Counted from the stretch's first letter, positions 37,053 through 46,174 are shown. The stretch: 64,000 bases of DNA from Clostridium aestuarii (GCF_026735135.1 NZ_JAPQER010000003.1:372001-436000), one strand, 5' to 3'. Numbers and translations are program-made. The notes: generated from the letters alone by a model not told the origin.

Positions 37053-38404
37053 TAAATCCATTAATAGAAGAAATTGATACTGAGCTTGATGCTTTTAGTA
37101 TATATTCTATATTTAAAGATTTGAATGAAAGTGTTTTTTTAGATAGTGGTATGGACAGAGAAAGATTAGGAAGATATTCTTTTATTGGATTAAATCCTTT
37201 TATAACTTTTAAATTTAAAAACGATACATGTTTTTTCAATGGAAAAAGATACGAAGGAGATGTTTTTGAAGAATTAAAAAAAATTATAAAAAAATATAAG
37301 CTGAAGAATAATACCCATCTTCCTTTTATAGGAGGTGGTATAGGTTATTTTTCTTATGACTTAGGAAGAAACCTAGAGCAACTTCCAGAAATAGCATTTG
37401 AGGATGTGGATATACCTCATTGTTATTTTAATTTTTATGATAATGTAATTGTAATAGACCATGTTAATAATAAAGTTTATTTAACTGCACTTGGTATTTT
37501 AAAAGAACCTGAGAAGAGTATATGCAGTATAAAGGATAAAATACATAAAGGCAAGAAAGTAAAACATACAAAATTTAAACAAACTAAACTTCATTTTGAC
37601 TCTAATTTTAATAAAGAAGAGTATATTAAGACTGTAGATAAAGTTAGAGAATATATAAAAAATGGAGATATATACATAACTAATTTAACTCAAAGATTTA
37701 CATGTAGTACAAAAAAAGAACCTTATGAGGTTTATAAAAATTTAAGAAGCATAAATCCAGCTCCTTTTGCTGCTTTTATGAAATTAAGTGGATTTAGTAT
37801 AGTTTCTTCATCACCAGAAAGATTTTTAAAAATAAGAAATGGAGTTGTAGAAACAAGACCAATAAAGGGTACAAGACCAAGAGGGGAAAATAAAGAAGAG
37901 GATTTCAAAAATAGACAAGAACTTATAAATAGTGAAAAAGATAAATCGGAACTCTTAATGATTGTTGACCTTGAGAGAAATGATTTAAGTAGAGTATGCA
38001 AACCAAAATCTGTTAAGGTTACGGAAATTTTTAAACTTGAAGAATATAGTACAGTATATCATCTGGTTTCAACAATAAAAGGAGAATTACAGGATGAATG
38101 CACTTCAATAGATTGTATAAAGGCATGTTTCCCTGGAGGCTCTATAACTGGTGATCCTAAAATACGTTCTATGGAAATAATAGATGAATTGGAGAAGGTA
38201 AGAAGAAATATATATACTGGGTGTATAGGATATATAGGATTTGATGATAATGTAGATTTAAATATAGTTATAAGAACAATTCTTATGAAAGATGATAAGG
38301 CTTATATGGGAGTTGGCGGAGGAATAACTTGGGAATCAGATTCGGAAGCTGAATACTATGAAACATTAGATAAAGCTAAAGCTTTATTTGAAAGTTTTGC
38401 ATAA
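37049..38404 (+). CDS. pabB: aminodeoxychorismate synthase component I
   Basis: The ATG at 37049 forms an ATGA overlap with the pabA stop and follows AAAGAGG at the right distance. The product is 451 residues; a GTG at 37040 is in frame but overlaps that site. The chorismate-binding domain shows GDIYITNLTQRF, SSSPERFLKI, TRPIKGTRPRG, SELLMIVDLERNDLSRVC, FPGGSITGDPK and IYTGCIGYIG. It aminates chorismate to 4-amino-4-deoxychorismate with PabA. I assign PabB rather than TrpE because of the folate context. Confidence 0.92.
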   Translation: MINPLIEEIDTELDAFSIYSIFKDLNESVFLDSGMDRERLGRYSFIGLNPFITFKFKNDTCFFNGKRYEGDVFEELKKIIKKYKLKNNTHLPFIGGGIGYFSYDLGRNLEQLPEIAFEDVDIPHCYFNFYDNVIVIDHVNNKVYLTALGILKEPEKSICSIKDKIHKGKKVKHTKFKQTKLHFDSNFNKEEYIKTVDKVREYIKNGDIYITNLTQRFTCSTKKEPYEVYKNLRSINPAPFAAFMKLSGFSIVSSSPERFLKIRNGVVETRPIKGTRPRGENKEEDFKNRQELINSEKDKSELLMIVDLERNDLSRVCKPKSVKVTEIFKLEEYSTVYHLVSTIKGELQDECTSIDCIKACFPGGSITGDPKIRSMEIIDELEKVRRNIYTGCIGYIGFDDNVDLNIVIRTILMKDDKAYMGVGGGITWESDSEAEYYETLDKAKALFESFA

Positions 38405-38480
38405 ATATTCACGAAGGTGTATAATTATTGTATTCTTTAAGAAACTAATTAAAAAATCTTACCTACAATGAGGTGTTTTT

Positions 38481-39227
38481 GTGATAATAGTTAACAATGA
38501 GTTAAAGAAAGAAAGTAAAATTCATTTAGATAACGGTTTTTTATTTGGAAGAGGATTGTTTGAAACTATTTTAATTAAAGATAAACCTGTTTTTTTGAAG
38601 GAACACTTACATAGACTAAATGCAGGGCTTGTAAAGATAGGAATAAAGACTCAAATTTCAGAACAATATTGCCTTGGAAATATAAAAAAATTAAATTGCA
38701 GCAATTGTGCAGTTAAAATAGTTGTGAGTGAAAATAATATAATTTTTACTAAAAGAGAAATAGGATATAAAGAAGAAGACTATATTAATGGGTTTAAGGT
38801 GAAAATAAGTGATATTACAAGAAATACTAATTCATATATAACATATTTAAAATCCTTAAATTATTTAGATAATATAATTGAACGAGAAAAGGCTTTAAAA
38901 GAAGGGTATAATGAGGTTTTGTTTTTTAATAATAATGGGTATTTAAGCGAAGGAAGTGTTTCAAATTTGTTTTTTATTAGAGAAGGAAATATATGTACTC
39001 CATCTTTAAAATGTGGACTTCTTCCTGGAGTGGTAAGAAATTGGATTATCAGCAATTTTAAAGTTTTACAAGGAAAGTTTATTTTAGAAGATTTAAAAAA
39101 CAGTGAAGGAGTATTTTTGACTAATAGTTTAATGGGAATTATGCAGATATATAGCATAGAAGAAAAAATTTTAAATAAAAGTGATATAATAAGAAGTATT
39201 AAATCTAAGTATGAGTCTGTTCTTTAA
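38481..39227 (+). CDS. pabC: aminodeoxychorismate lyase, PLP fold IV
   Basis: The 248-residue fold-type IV PLP enzyme has FLFGRGLFETI at the N-terminus, the PLP lysine in ITYLKSLNYLDNI, NEVLFFNNNGYLSEGSVSNLFFI and GLLPGVVRNWII. It releases pyruvate from aminodeoxychorismate to give p-aminobenzoate. It is short for a branched-chain aminotransferase, and the position after pabB supports PabC. Start: GTG at 38481 with GAGGTG upstream. Confidence 0.9.
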   Translation: MIIVNNELKKESKIHLDNGFLFGRGLFETILIKDKPVFLKEHLHRLNAGLVKIGIKTQISEQYCLGNIKKLNCSNCAVKIVVSENNIIFTKREIGYKEEDYINGFKVKISDITRNTNSYITYLKSLNYLDNIIEREKALKEGYNEVLFFNNNGYLSEGSVSNLFFIREGNICTPSLKCGLLPGVVRNWIISNFKVLQGKFILEDLKNSEGVFLTNSLMGIMQIYSIEEKILNKSDIIRSIKSKYESVL

Positions 39228-39263
39228 GTTATATGTGTTTTTAATTTTGAATATAAATAAATG

Positions 39264-39323
39264 AGAAAATTGCATAATTTTAAAATCACATAGCTACATG
39301 AAAATTTTAATTATGTAATTTTC
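39264..39323 (+). other. long imperfect inverted repeat between pabC and the HD gene
   Basis: About 20 bases on each side (39264-39286 with 39304-39323) pair with one two-base bulge and one G-U pair. No T run follows, so it is at most a weak terminator or a stabilising stem. Confidence 0.45.
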
Positions 39324-39358
39324 TTAGAGATAAATAATTAAAATAGAGAGGTAGTTTA

Positions 39359-39877
39359 ATGGGGATTGAAGAATTAAATTACATGGAGAGAGTAAGTAAG
39401 ATTTTATATCACGAAAAATTTAATGAGTATTTAAAAAAAATTATGAAATATGAGCGAAAAAGAGAATTTTGTAAACATGATATACAACATTTTTTAGATA
39501 CTGCAAGAATAGCGTATATTTTAAATTTAGAAAAAGGCTTTAATATACACAAGGAAGTGGTTTATGGTGCGGCTCTTCTTCATGATATAGGAAGATGGAG
39601 AGAATATGAGAATGGTATTCCGCATAATATAGCAAGTTCTGATTTAAGCGAAAAGATTTTAATTGATAGTGGATTTTCAAAAATAGAAATACAAAAGATA
39701 AAAAAAGCCATATTAAATCATAGAAAAAAGGATAAAGATATAATTGAAGAAAAAGAAGCGTATTTAAGTGATATAATATATGCGGCGGACAAATTATCAA
39801 GAAATTGTTTTTGCTGTAGAAGTAGAAAAAAATGTAACTGGTCAGATGAGAAGAAAAATTTAAACTTAAAATATTAA
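39359..39877 (+). CDS. HD domain phosphohydrolase in the folate gene cluster
   Basis: The 172-residue protein has the HD-superfamily residues H44 (KHDIQHFLD), H75-D76 (LLHDIGR) and D144 (YAADKLSR). The C-terminus carries a Cys cluster C150, C152, C153, C159 (NCFCCRSRKKCNW) that could bind a metal. It lies between pabC and folP. The folate pathway needs a pyrophosphatase for dihydroneopterin triphosphate, and this enzyme is often unassigned; an HD protein could fill the gap, but this is inference. GAGAGGTAG lies before the ATG. Confidence 0.8.
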   Translation: MGIEELNYMERVSKILYHEKFNEYLKKIMKYERKREFCKHDIQHFLDTARIAYILNLEKGFNIHKEVVYGAALLHDIGRWREYENGIPHNIASSDLSEKILIDSGFSKIEIQKIKKAILNHRKKDKDIIEEKEAYLSDIIYAADKLSRNCFCCRSRKKCNWSDEKKNLNLKY

Positions 39878-39882
39878 TACTT

Positions 39883-39917
39883 ATCCACTTGTATAGTAAT
39901 TTGCTATGCAGGTGGAT
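39883..39917 (+). other. intercistronic hairpin between the HD gene and folP
   Basis: A 14-bp stem with two G-U pairs (39883-39896 with 39904-39917) starts five bases after the HD stop. There is no T run. Confidence 0.5.
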
Positions 39918-39961
39918 TTACATGTTGAATTAATTTTTTACAATAAAAGGGAGGAAATGTT

Positions 39962-40765
39962 ATGAAAATAGGTAATAAAGAATTTAAAATAGGAGAAAAA
40001 ACATATGTTATGGGAATACTTAATGTTACTCCTGATTCATTTTCAGATGGTGGCAAATTTAGTAATGTAGACAAAGCAGTAGCTCATGCTAAGAAAATGA
40101 TAGAAGAAGGAGCAGATATTATAGATGTTGGAGGGGAATCTACAAGACCAGGGCACCAGAAAGTTTCAATTGAAGAAGAGATAAAAAGAGTTGTTCCTGT
40201 TATAGAGGTTTTAGTTAAGGAAATAGATATACCAATTTCAATAGATACTTCAAAAGCCAAAGTAGCGGAAATGGCGGTGAAGGTAGGAGCTTCACTTATT
40301 AATGATGTTTGGGGATTCAAAAAAGATCCTGAAATTTCAAAAATAGCAGCGAAATATGATGTGCCATGCTGTCTTATGCATAATAGAAATGATAAGAATT
40401 ACAATAATATCATGGAAGATATGTTAATGGATTTACAGGAAAGTATTGATATTGCTTTAAAGGCAGGCGTAAAAAAGGAAAATATAATCTTAGATCCAGG
40501 TATAGGTTTTGCTAAAACATATGAAGGTAATTTAGAAGTTATGAATAAGTTGGAAGAATTAAATAAACTGGACTATCCTTGGTTATTAGGTACATCAAGA
40601 AAATCTATGATTGGGATTACATTGGATTTACCAGCAGATGAAAGAGTAGAGGGAACTATTGCTACTACCGTAATTGGTATAATGAAGGGCTGTGACTTTG
40701 TAAGAGTACATGATGTAAAAGAAAATAAAAGAGCCTGTGATATGACTGATGCTATAGTAAGATAA
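39962..40765 (+). CDS. folP: dihydropteroate synthase
   Basis: The 267-residue TIM barrel has both family signatures, MGILNVTPDSFSDGG and DIIDVGGESTRPG, the conserved ISIDTSKAKV, INDVWGF, ILDPGIGFAKT, LLGTSRKSMIG and the final VRVHDVKENK. It condenses p-aminobenzoate with dihydropterin pyrophosphate and is the sulfonamide target. AGGGAGG lies before the ATG. It ends ~30 bp before the fused folB-folK gene. Confidence 0.97.
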   Translation: MKIGNKEFKIGEKTYVMGILNVTPDSFSDGGKFSNVDKAVAHAKKMIEEGADIIDVGGESTRPGHQKVSIEEEIKRVVPVIEVLVKEIDIPISIDTSKAKVAEMAVKVGASLINDVWGFKKDPEISKIAAKYDVPCCLMHNRNDKNYNNIMEDMLMDLQESIDIALKAGVKKENIILDPGIGFAKTYEGNLEVMNKLEELNKLDYPWLLGTSRKSMIGITLDLPADERVEGTIATTVIGIMKGCDFVRVHDVKENKRACDMTDAIVR

Positions 40766-40798
40766 AATTTATTGTGTGATAAGAATGGAGTGAGATGT

Positions 40799-41617
40799 TT
40801 GGATAAAATATACATAGAGGATTTGGAAGTATACGCTTTTCATGGAGTTAATGAAGAAGAGAAAAGAATGGGGCAGAAATTTTTAATATCAGTTGAATTG
40901 TTTTTGGACTTATCTCAAGCAGGAAAAAGTGATGATTTAACTAAAACAGTTAATTATGGTCAGCTGTGTTGTGACATTGAAGAAGAATTTAAAAACGAAA
41001 AATATGATTTGATTGAAAAATCTGCAGAAGAGATTGCAAAATATATTCTTTTAAATTATGATTTGCCTCAAAGAGTAAAAGTTATTGTAAAAAAACCTTG
41101 GGCGCCTATTGGAAAGCCTATAAAATATGCGGCAGTTGAGGTGGATAGAGCATGGCATAAAGCTTATATAGCAGTAGGCTCAAATTTAGGAAGTAAAGAA
41201 GAAAATATTAAACAAGCCATTAATAAAATAAATGAGTCTGGACTAACTAAAGTAACTAAGCAATCCAATATATATGAAACAGCTCCAGTAGGATATTTAG
41301 ACCAAGATAATTTTTTTAATGGAGTTTTTGAAGTGAAAACCCTTTTAGAACCAAGAGAGCTTATGAAATTATTATTAAAGATTGAAAAGGATCTAAAAAG
41401 AGAGAGAATAATAAAATGGGGACCAAGAACTATGGATTTAGATATAATTTTATATGATGATTGTGTAACAAATTTTGAAGAAGCTATTATACCTCATCCG
41501 AGAATGCATGAGAGAATGTTTGTTTTGGAACCACTTTGTGATATAGCACCATATTTAATGCATCCTGTATTAAATAAAAGAATTTATCAGTTAAAAGAAG
41601 AATTAAAAGGAAAATAA
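40799..41617 (+). CDS. folBK: bifunctional dihydroneopterin aldolase / HPPK (FolB-FolK fusion)
   Basis: I use the TTG at 40799, preceded by GGAG at 40787-40790, giving 272 residues; a TTG at 40772 would add an unlikely Cys-rich leader. Residues ~1-118 are FolB (DLEVYAFHGVNEEEK with the active-site region, and WAPIGKPIKYAAVEVDR). Residues ~119-272 are FolK (AYIAVGSNLG, the ETAPVGYLDQDNFFNGV loop, GPRTMDLDIILYDD, PHPRMHERMFVLEPL). The fusion makes 6-hydroxymethyldihydropterin and then its pyrophosphate, the substrate of FolP next door. FolE is not in the window. Confidence 0.93.
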   Translation: MDKIYIEDLEVYAFHGVNEEEKRMGQKFLISVELFLDLSQAGKSDDLTKTVNYGQLCCDIEEEFKNEKYDLIEKSAEEIAKYILLNYDLPQRVKVIVKKPWAPIGKPIKYAAVEVDRAWHKAYIAVGSNLGSKEENIKQAINKINESGLTKVTKQSNIYETAPVGYLDQDNFFNGVFEVKTLLEPRELMKLLLKIEKDLKRERIIKWGPRTMDLDIILYDDCVTNFEEAIIPHPRMHERMFVLEPLCDIAPYLMHPVLNKRIYQLKEELKGK

Positions 41618-41653
41618 TTATCATATTAAAACTGGACAGGGGGAGGGTAAAAT

Positions 41654-42562
41654 ATGAAGCATATTGATAATAAAAAAAGTATTTTAGCAGATATGTCATT
41701 GCTTTTAGTAGCCATTGTATGGGGAGGGGGATTTGTAGCAGTAAAAGATGCTTTAGATAATATTCCACCATTTTGTATAGTAGCTTTGAGATTTATAATT
41801 GCTACTTTACTATTATGTATAGTATTTTGGAAAAAAATAAGATTAGTAACTAAAAAGGATATTAAATCAGGAACAGTAATAGGAATATTTTTATTTGGAG
41901 GTTATGCAACTCAAACTATAGGTCTTCAATATACAACAGCGGCAAAACAAGGCTTCTTAACAGCAACTTATGTTGTTATTGTACCTTTTTTAGCATGGAT
42001 TGTTAATAAAAAGCGACCAGATTTATATTCAATAATAGCAGCTTTTTTAACTTTAATAGGTATAGGAATGTTAAGCTTACAAGATAGTTTACATATAGGA
42101 TTAGGTGATAGTCTTACACTTGTATGTGCAGTATTTTTTGCAGCACAAATAATAGCAATTAGTTTTTATACAGAAACAGTAGATCCTATAATACTTACTA
42201 TTGTTCAGCTAGGGGTATGTGGAATTATTTCGGCTGTAAGTGCGCTTGCTTTTGAAACTATTCCTAAACAAATAGGGACTCAAAGTATTATGTCTGTTTT
42301 ATATTTAGGATTATTTAGCACTATGCTTGCTACTATAATTCAAAATATAGCACAAAAATATACTTATGAAACTCATGCAGCTATAATTCTTTCTATGGAA
42401 TCACTTTTTGGATGTATATTATCAGTTCTTTTGTTAGGTGAATTATTTACAATAAAAATGGTTTTTGGTTCTATATTTATATTAGCAGCTGTAATAACTG
42501 CTGAAACTAAGTGGAATTTTTTAAAACCTAAACATAAACGAAGAAGTACTGCTTTAGAATAA
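41654..42562 (+). CDS. EamA/DMT family transporter
   Basis: This 302-residue membrane protein has about ten helices in two repeated EamA halves: LLLVAIVWGGGFVAVKDAL in the first half and STMLATIIQNIAQKYTYETHAAIILSMES (helices 8-9) in the second. It probably exports or imports a small metabolite; the substrate cannot be told. It lies 36 bp after folBK without a terminator between, so it may be on the folate transcript. GGGGGAGGG lies before the ATG. Confidence 0.88.
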   Translation: MKHIDNKKSILADMSLLLVAIVWGGGFVAVKDALDNIPPFCIVALRFIIATLLLCIVFWKKIRLVTKKDIKSGTVIGIFLFGGYATQTIGLQYTTAAKQGFLTATYVVIVPFLAWIVNKKRPDLYSIIAAFLTLIGIGMLSLQDSLHIGLGDSLTLVCAVFFAAQIIAISFYTETVDPIILTIVQLGVCGIISAVSALAFETIPKQIGTQSIMSVLYLGLFSTMLATIIQNIAQKYTYETHAAIILSMESLFGCILSVLLLGELFTIKMVFGSIFILAAVITAETKWNFLKPKHKRRSTALE

Positions 42563-42569
42563 AAAGAAT

Positions 42570-42592
42570 GCACGGGAAACCGTGCTTTTTTT
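42570..42592 (+). terminator. terminator with GAAA tetraloop
   Basis: GCACGG pairs with CCGTGC around a GAAA loop, followed by seven Ts. Confidence 0.8.
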
Positions 42593-42602
42593 ATTATCTG
42601 AA

Positions 42603-42634
42603 TATAAGAATATTGTGAAGTAATATTATTATAT
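42603..42634. repeat. palindromic element, copy 2
   Basis: This copy matches 21937-21968 at 29 of 32 bases. The three changes weaken the stem. As with copy 1, it lies just 3' of a gene end. Confidence 0.65.
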
Positions 42635-42784
42635 GGTGTTTTAGTTTTAGAGATTACGAATTAAAAAAATAAAAAATATATTAAAAAGTACTTCTAAAAG
42701 TACCAGTATAGTAAATAAAGATATTATAGGATGATTAATATAACATTTATAAATAATAAAGTACAAATAATGAGGAGGAAAATG

Positions 42785-43717
42785 ATGAATAGAGAGAATA
42801 ATTTTAAAAACAATAGGATGAGGGCTAAAAAGAAATTATACAAAAGAAAAAGAGCACAAAAATCTATTATTGATATCATAGAACCTTATCTATATATTTT
42901 ACCAGCAATGATAGTTTTTTCATTATTTATATTTTTCCCTTTTATAAAAACTATATATTTGAGTTTAAATGCAACAGATTCTCAGGGAACTGTAAGTAGT
43001 TTTATTGGATTGAATAATTATATAAATCTTTTTAAATCACCCTCATTTCAAAATAGTTTAATTGTTACAATAAAATTTGCTCTTTTTACTGTAGTTCCAG
43101 CTATGGTTATAGGATTTATTACTGCAATTCTTGCAAATGTAAAACTCAAAGGTATAGGTATTTTTAGAACAATATATGCATTACCAATGGCAATTTCTTC
43201 AGCTTCAGCAGCTATAGTATGGATGTTCCTTTTTCACCCTAGTATAGGTATGGTTAATTATTTTTTAAAAACCAATATAGGATGGCTTACTGATACAAAG
43301 TGGGGGTTAATAGCTATTGCAGTAGTTACCATTTGGATGAATATAGGTATAAATTTTATATTTATTATAGCAGCATTACAAGGTGTCCCTTTAGACTTAT
43401 ATGAAAGTGCAGCAATAGATGGAGCAGGTGTTTTTAGTAAACATTTACACATTACAATTCCATGTATATCTCCAACACTATTTTTCTTGTTAGTAATAAA
43501 TATAATAAATACTTTTCAAGCTTTCGGACAAATAAATATAATGACTTCTGGTGGACCAGGAGAATCAACAAATGTTCTTGTACATGCTATATATAGGGAA
43601 GCATTCTTTAATAATAGATTTGGAGTGGCGAGTGCTCAATCTATAATACTTTTCTTAATATTGCTAGTACTTACATTACTTCAATTTAAATTTGGTGAAA
43701 GCAAGGTGAACTATTAA
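42785..43717 (+). CDS. ABC transporter permease, UgpA-like
   Basis: The ATG at 42785 follows GAGGAGG at good spacing (310 residues); in-frame ATGs further upstream are inside or before that site. After a very basic N-terminus there are six membrane helices with the MalF/UgpA-type EAA loop ESAAIDGAGVFSKHLHITIPCISPT. PFIKTIYLSLNATDSQG and LFHPSIGMVNYF resemble UgpA. It partners the next gene product in a CUT1 importer. The stop overlaps the following ATG by one base. Confidence 0.85.
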   Translation: MNRENNFKNNRMRAKKKLYKRKRAQKSIIDIIEPYLYILPAMIVFSLFIFFPFIKTIYLSLNATDSQGTVSSFIGLNNYINLFKSPSFQNSLIVTIKFALFTVVPAMVIGFITAILANVKLKGIGIFRTIYALPMAISSASAAIVWMFLFHPSIGMVNYFLKTNIGWLTDTKWGLIAIAVVTIWMNIGINFIFIIAALQGVPLDLYESAAIDGAGVFSKHLHITIPCISPTLFFLLVINIINTFQAFGQINIMTSGGPGESTNVLVHAIYREAFFNNRFGVASAQSIILFLILLVLTLLQFKFGESKVNY

Positions 43718-44541
43718 TGAAAACGAAAAATACATCAAAGATTATTATGTATGCGTTAAATATTGTAATTTCGTTATTAATACTTGGACCAATAATTTAC
43801 ACTTTATGTGTAAGTTTAATGACACCAGATCAGATATTTGAGTATCCACCTAAAATTATACCTAGAAGAATTTTTACTGAAAATTATAAAGAAGCATTAG
43901 AGACTGCACCTATATTAAGATTTATATTAAACAGTTTAATAATGTCTGTGTCCATAACAATTGGGCAAGTAATAACAGGAATACTTGCAGCATATGCATT
44001 TTCATTTATGGAATTCAAAGGAAAAAATATTTTATTTATAATCATATTATCTACAATGATGATACCAGGTCAAGCAGTTATCATTGCTAATTACTTAACT
44101 ATAAGTTCATTAGGATTATTAGATACATTTAAAGCATTGATTTTTCCGTATTTAACATCTGCACTTGGAATATTTCTTTTTAGACAATTCTTTTTAACTT
44201 TACCTAAAGAATTACATGAAGCTGCTATTTTAGATGGATGTGGAAGTTTTAGATTTTTGATTAGTATTGTTATACCGCTTTCTAAACCAGCAATAGGATC
44301 CTTAAGTATATATTCTTTTTTACAGGCATGGAATATGTATATGTGGCCGTTACTAACTACTAATCGTGAAGGTATGAGAACAGTACAAATAGGAGTAGGT
44401 ATGCTTCAAAATGTTGATGCACAAGCTTTTGGACCTTTAATGGCAGGTATTATAATGATAATCATACCTTCTATATTGGCATTCGTTTTAGGTCAAAAAC
44501 AACTTATTGAAGGCTTAACATCAGGATCTGTAAAAAGCTAA
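43717..44541 (+). CDS. ABC transporter permease, UgpE-like
   Basis: The 274-residue permease has six helices and the EAA loop HEAAILDGCGSFRFLISIVIPLSKPA. QAWNMYMWPLLTT and MAGIIMIIIPSILAFVLGQKQLIEGLTSGSVK at the C-terminus are typical of UgpE/MalG-type subunits. Translation is coupled to the previous gene by TAATG. Substrate specificity follows from the binding protein downstream. Confidence 0.88.
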   Translation: MKTKNTSKIIMYALNIVISLLILGPIIYTLCVSLMTPDQIFEYPPKIIPRRIFTENYKEALETAPILRFILNSLIMSVSITIGQVITGILAAYAFSFMEFKGKNILFIIILSTMMIPGQAVIIANYLTISSLGLLDTFKALIFPYLTSALGIFLFRQFFLTLPKELHEAAILDGCGSFRFLISIVIPLSKPAIGSLSIYSFLQAWNMYMWPLLTTNREGMRTVQIGVGMLQNVDAQAFGPLMAGIIMIIIPSILAFVLGQKQLIEGLTSGSVKS

Positions 44542-44617
44542 TTTATTATTTTTAATATTTTCTAAAGCTTATAAAAAATAACAAATAAATTAATAAGAAA
44601 AAGGGAGGAGTAGAAAA

Positions 44618-46003
44618 ATGAAATTTAAGAAAATTATTTCTATTTTACTAACTAGTTCAATGATCTTTTCGTTAACAGCATGTGGAAGTAGTGGATCTAA
44701 ATCAGGAGGAAATGCACCAGATAGTTCAAAGGAAACAGCTTCTAATGAGAAAGTTATTGAGCTGAAATTTTGGCATTCTATGGGAGGCGTAAATGGAAAA
44801 GCAGTAAAAGTTATGACAGAGAATTTTAACAATACTCATAAAAATATACATGTTACAGCACAATATCAAGGAAAATATGATGATACTTTAACAAAATTAA
44901 AAACTGCTATGCAGGGAAAAGCAGGGCCAGACATTTGCCAGGTTTATGATATTGGTACAAGATTTATGATAGATAGTGGTTGGGTAGTACCAATGCAAAA
45001 CTTTATTGACAATGATAAGGAATATGATAGTTCTCAATTGGAGCCTAATCTTTTAGGATATTATACAGTTAATAACAAATTATATTCAATGCCATTTAAT
45101 TCATCTACACCAATACTTTATTATAATAAAACAGCTTTTAAAGACGCGGGACTTGATCCTAATAAACCACCTAAGAATTTTAAGGAAATCGAAGAGTATA
45201 GTAAAAAGTTAGTAAAAAAAGATGGAGACAAAGTAAGTAGATATGGATTCTCAATGTGTGTATATGGATGGTTCTTTGAACAATTAATAGCAAAACAGGG
45301 TGCAGTATATGGAAACAATGAAAATGGAAGAAAAGATAAGGTTACTGAAGTAGCTTGGGATAAAAATGGCGCAGGACTAAATATATTAAAAGAATGGAAA
45401 AAACTTATGGATACTGGTTGTGTGGGCAATTTTGGAAGAAAAGTTGATGATACTAAAAATGCTTTTACAGCAGGAAGAGCTGCAATGATACTTGAATCAA
45501 CAGCTTGCTTAGGCGGATTTATAAAAGGTGTTGGGGATAGATTTGAAATTGGTACAGCATATCTTCCAAGTTTAAATGATACAGATAAAGGCGGAGTAGT
45601 AATTGGTGGTGGAGCTCTTTGGGCACTTGATAATGGTTCAGAAGAAAAACAAAAAGCTGCTTGGGAATTCATTAAATTCATAGCATCACCTGAACAACAA
45701 ATATATTGGAACAATCAAAGTGGTTACTTCCCTATAACAAAGAAAGCTTATGATATTGCAGAAATGAATGAACATTTAAAACAATATCCACAATTTAAAA
45801 CAGCTATAGATCAGCTACATGATACTCCAATAAACACTTGCACACAAGGTGCTTTAGTAGGTGTATTTTCAGAGGCAAGACAGGAAATAGAAATAAATAT
45901 TGAGAAAATGCTTCAAGGTACTCAAACTCCAGAAGAAGCAATACAAAATGCTGCTAGCAAGATAAATGCTGCAATTAAAAATTATAATGAAAATAATAAA
46001 TAA
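44618..46003 (+). CDS. extracellular solute-binding lipoprotein, UgpB-like (glycerol-3-phosphate type)
   Basis: This is a lipoprotein of 461 residues: signal with lipobox SLTAC, Cys at residue 22, then a Ser/Gly-rich linker. The mature part resembles UgpB: FWHSMGGVNGKAV, a YQGKYDDTLTKLKTAMQ segment, ICQVYDIGTRFMIDSG and YWNNQSGYFPITKKAY. UgpB binds glycerol 3-phosphate or glycerophosphodiesters, so that is the likely ligand. No ATPase gene is present, so a shared UgpC/MsmX-type ATPase elsewhere must power it. GGGAGGAG lies before the ATG. Confidence 0.87.
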   Translation: MKFKKIISILLTSSMIFSLTACGSSGSKSGGNAPDSSKETASNEKVIELKFWHSMGGVNGKAVKVMTENFNNTHKNIHVTAQYQGKYDDTLTKLKTAMQGKAGPDICQVYDIGTRFMIDSGWVVPMQNFIDNDKEYDSSQLEPNLLGYYTVNNKLYSMPFNSSTPILYYNKTAFKDAGLDPNKPPKNFKEIEEYSKKLVKKDGDKVSRYGFSMCVYGWFFEQLIAKQGAVYGNNENGRKDKVTEVAWDKNGAGLNILKEWKKLMDTGCVGNFGRKVDDTKNAFTAGRAAMILESTACLGGFIKGVGDRFEIGTAYLPSLNDTDKGGVVIGGGALWALDNGSEEKQKAAWEFIKFIASPEQQIYWNNQSGYFPITKKAYDIAEMNEHLKQYPQFKTAIDQLHDTPINTCTQGALVGVFSEARQEIEINIEKMLQGTQTPEEAIQNAASKINAAIKNYNENNK

Positions 46004-46008
46004 TTAAT

Positions 46009-46062
46009 AGTAAAAGAGTTGATTCAAAAGTAATTTATTTTTGAGTCAGCTCTTTTACTTAT
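46009..46062 (+). terminator. terminator of the UgpAEB-like operon
   Basis: A ~21-bp stem with two G-U pairs (46009-46029 with 46039-46059) contains Ts in its descending arm. Confidence 0.75.
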
Positions 46063-46119
46063 TGAATAATAGTGTAGATTAAATATTATTGTAAATCTTT
46101 AGGTGTAAGGACTGAATTT

Positions 46120-46153
46120 ATTGTAAACCTAATTTTAAAATGTGGTTGACAAT
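46120..46153 (+). promoter_or_regulatory. BirA (biotin repressor) operator
   Basis: attgtaaacc (46120-46129), a 14-base spacer, then ggttgacaat (46144-46153). This fits the BirA consensus of TTGTWAACC and GGTTWACAA half-sites with a G in the W position of the right arm. It overlaps the -35 box of the bio promoter. Confidence 0.9.
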
Positions 46154-46174
46154 ATTGAATAGTATTTATACAAT
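46146..46174 (+). promoter_or_regulatory. promoter of the biotin operon
   Basis: TTGACA (46146-46151), 17 bases, TACAAT (46169-46174). The -35 box is inside the right BirA half-site, so bound BirA-biotinyl-AMP would block RNA polymerase. Confidence 0.8.

Noticed and set aside
42731-42784. N-terminal extension of the UgpA-like permease to 42731
   Set aside because: The extension contains the GAGGAGG ribosome site and has none of its own, so the gene is taken to start at 42785.
45121-45714. A 197-residue - strand frame
   Set aside because: It lies entirely opposite the binding-protein gene, has no ribosome site and gives a Ser/Pro/Phe-rich product typical of antisense frames.
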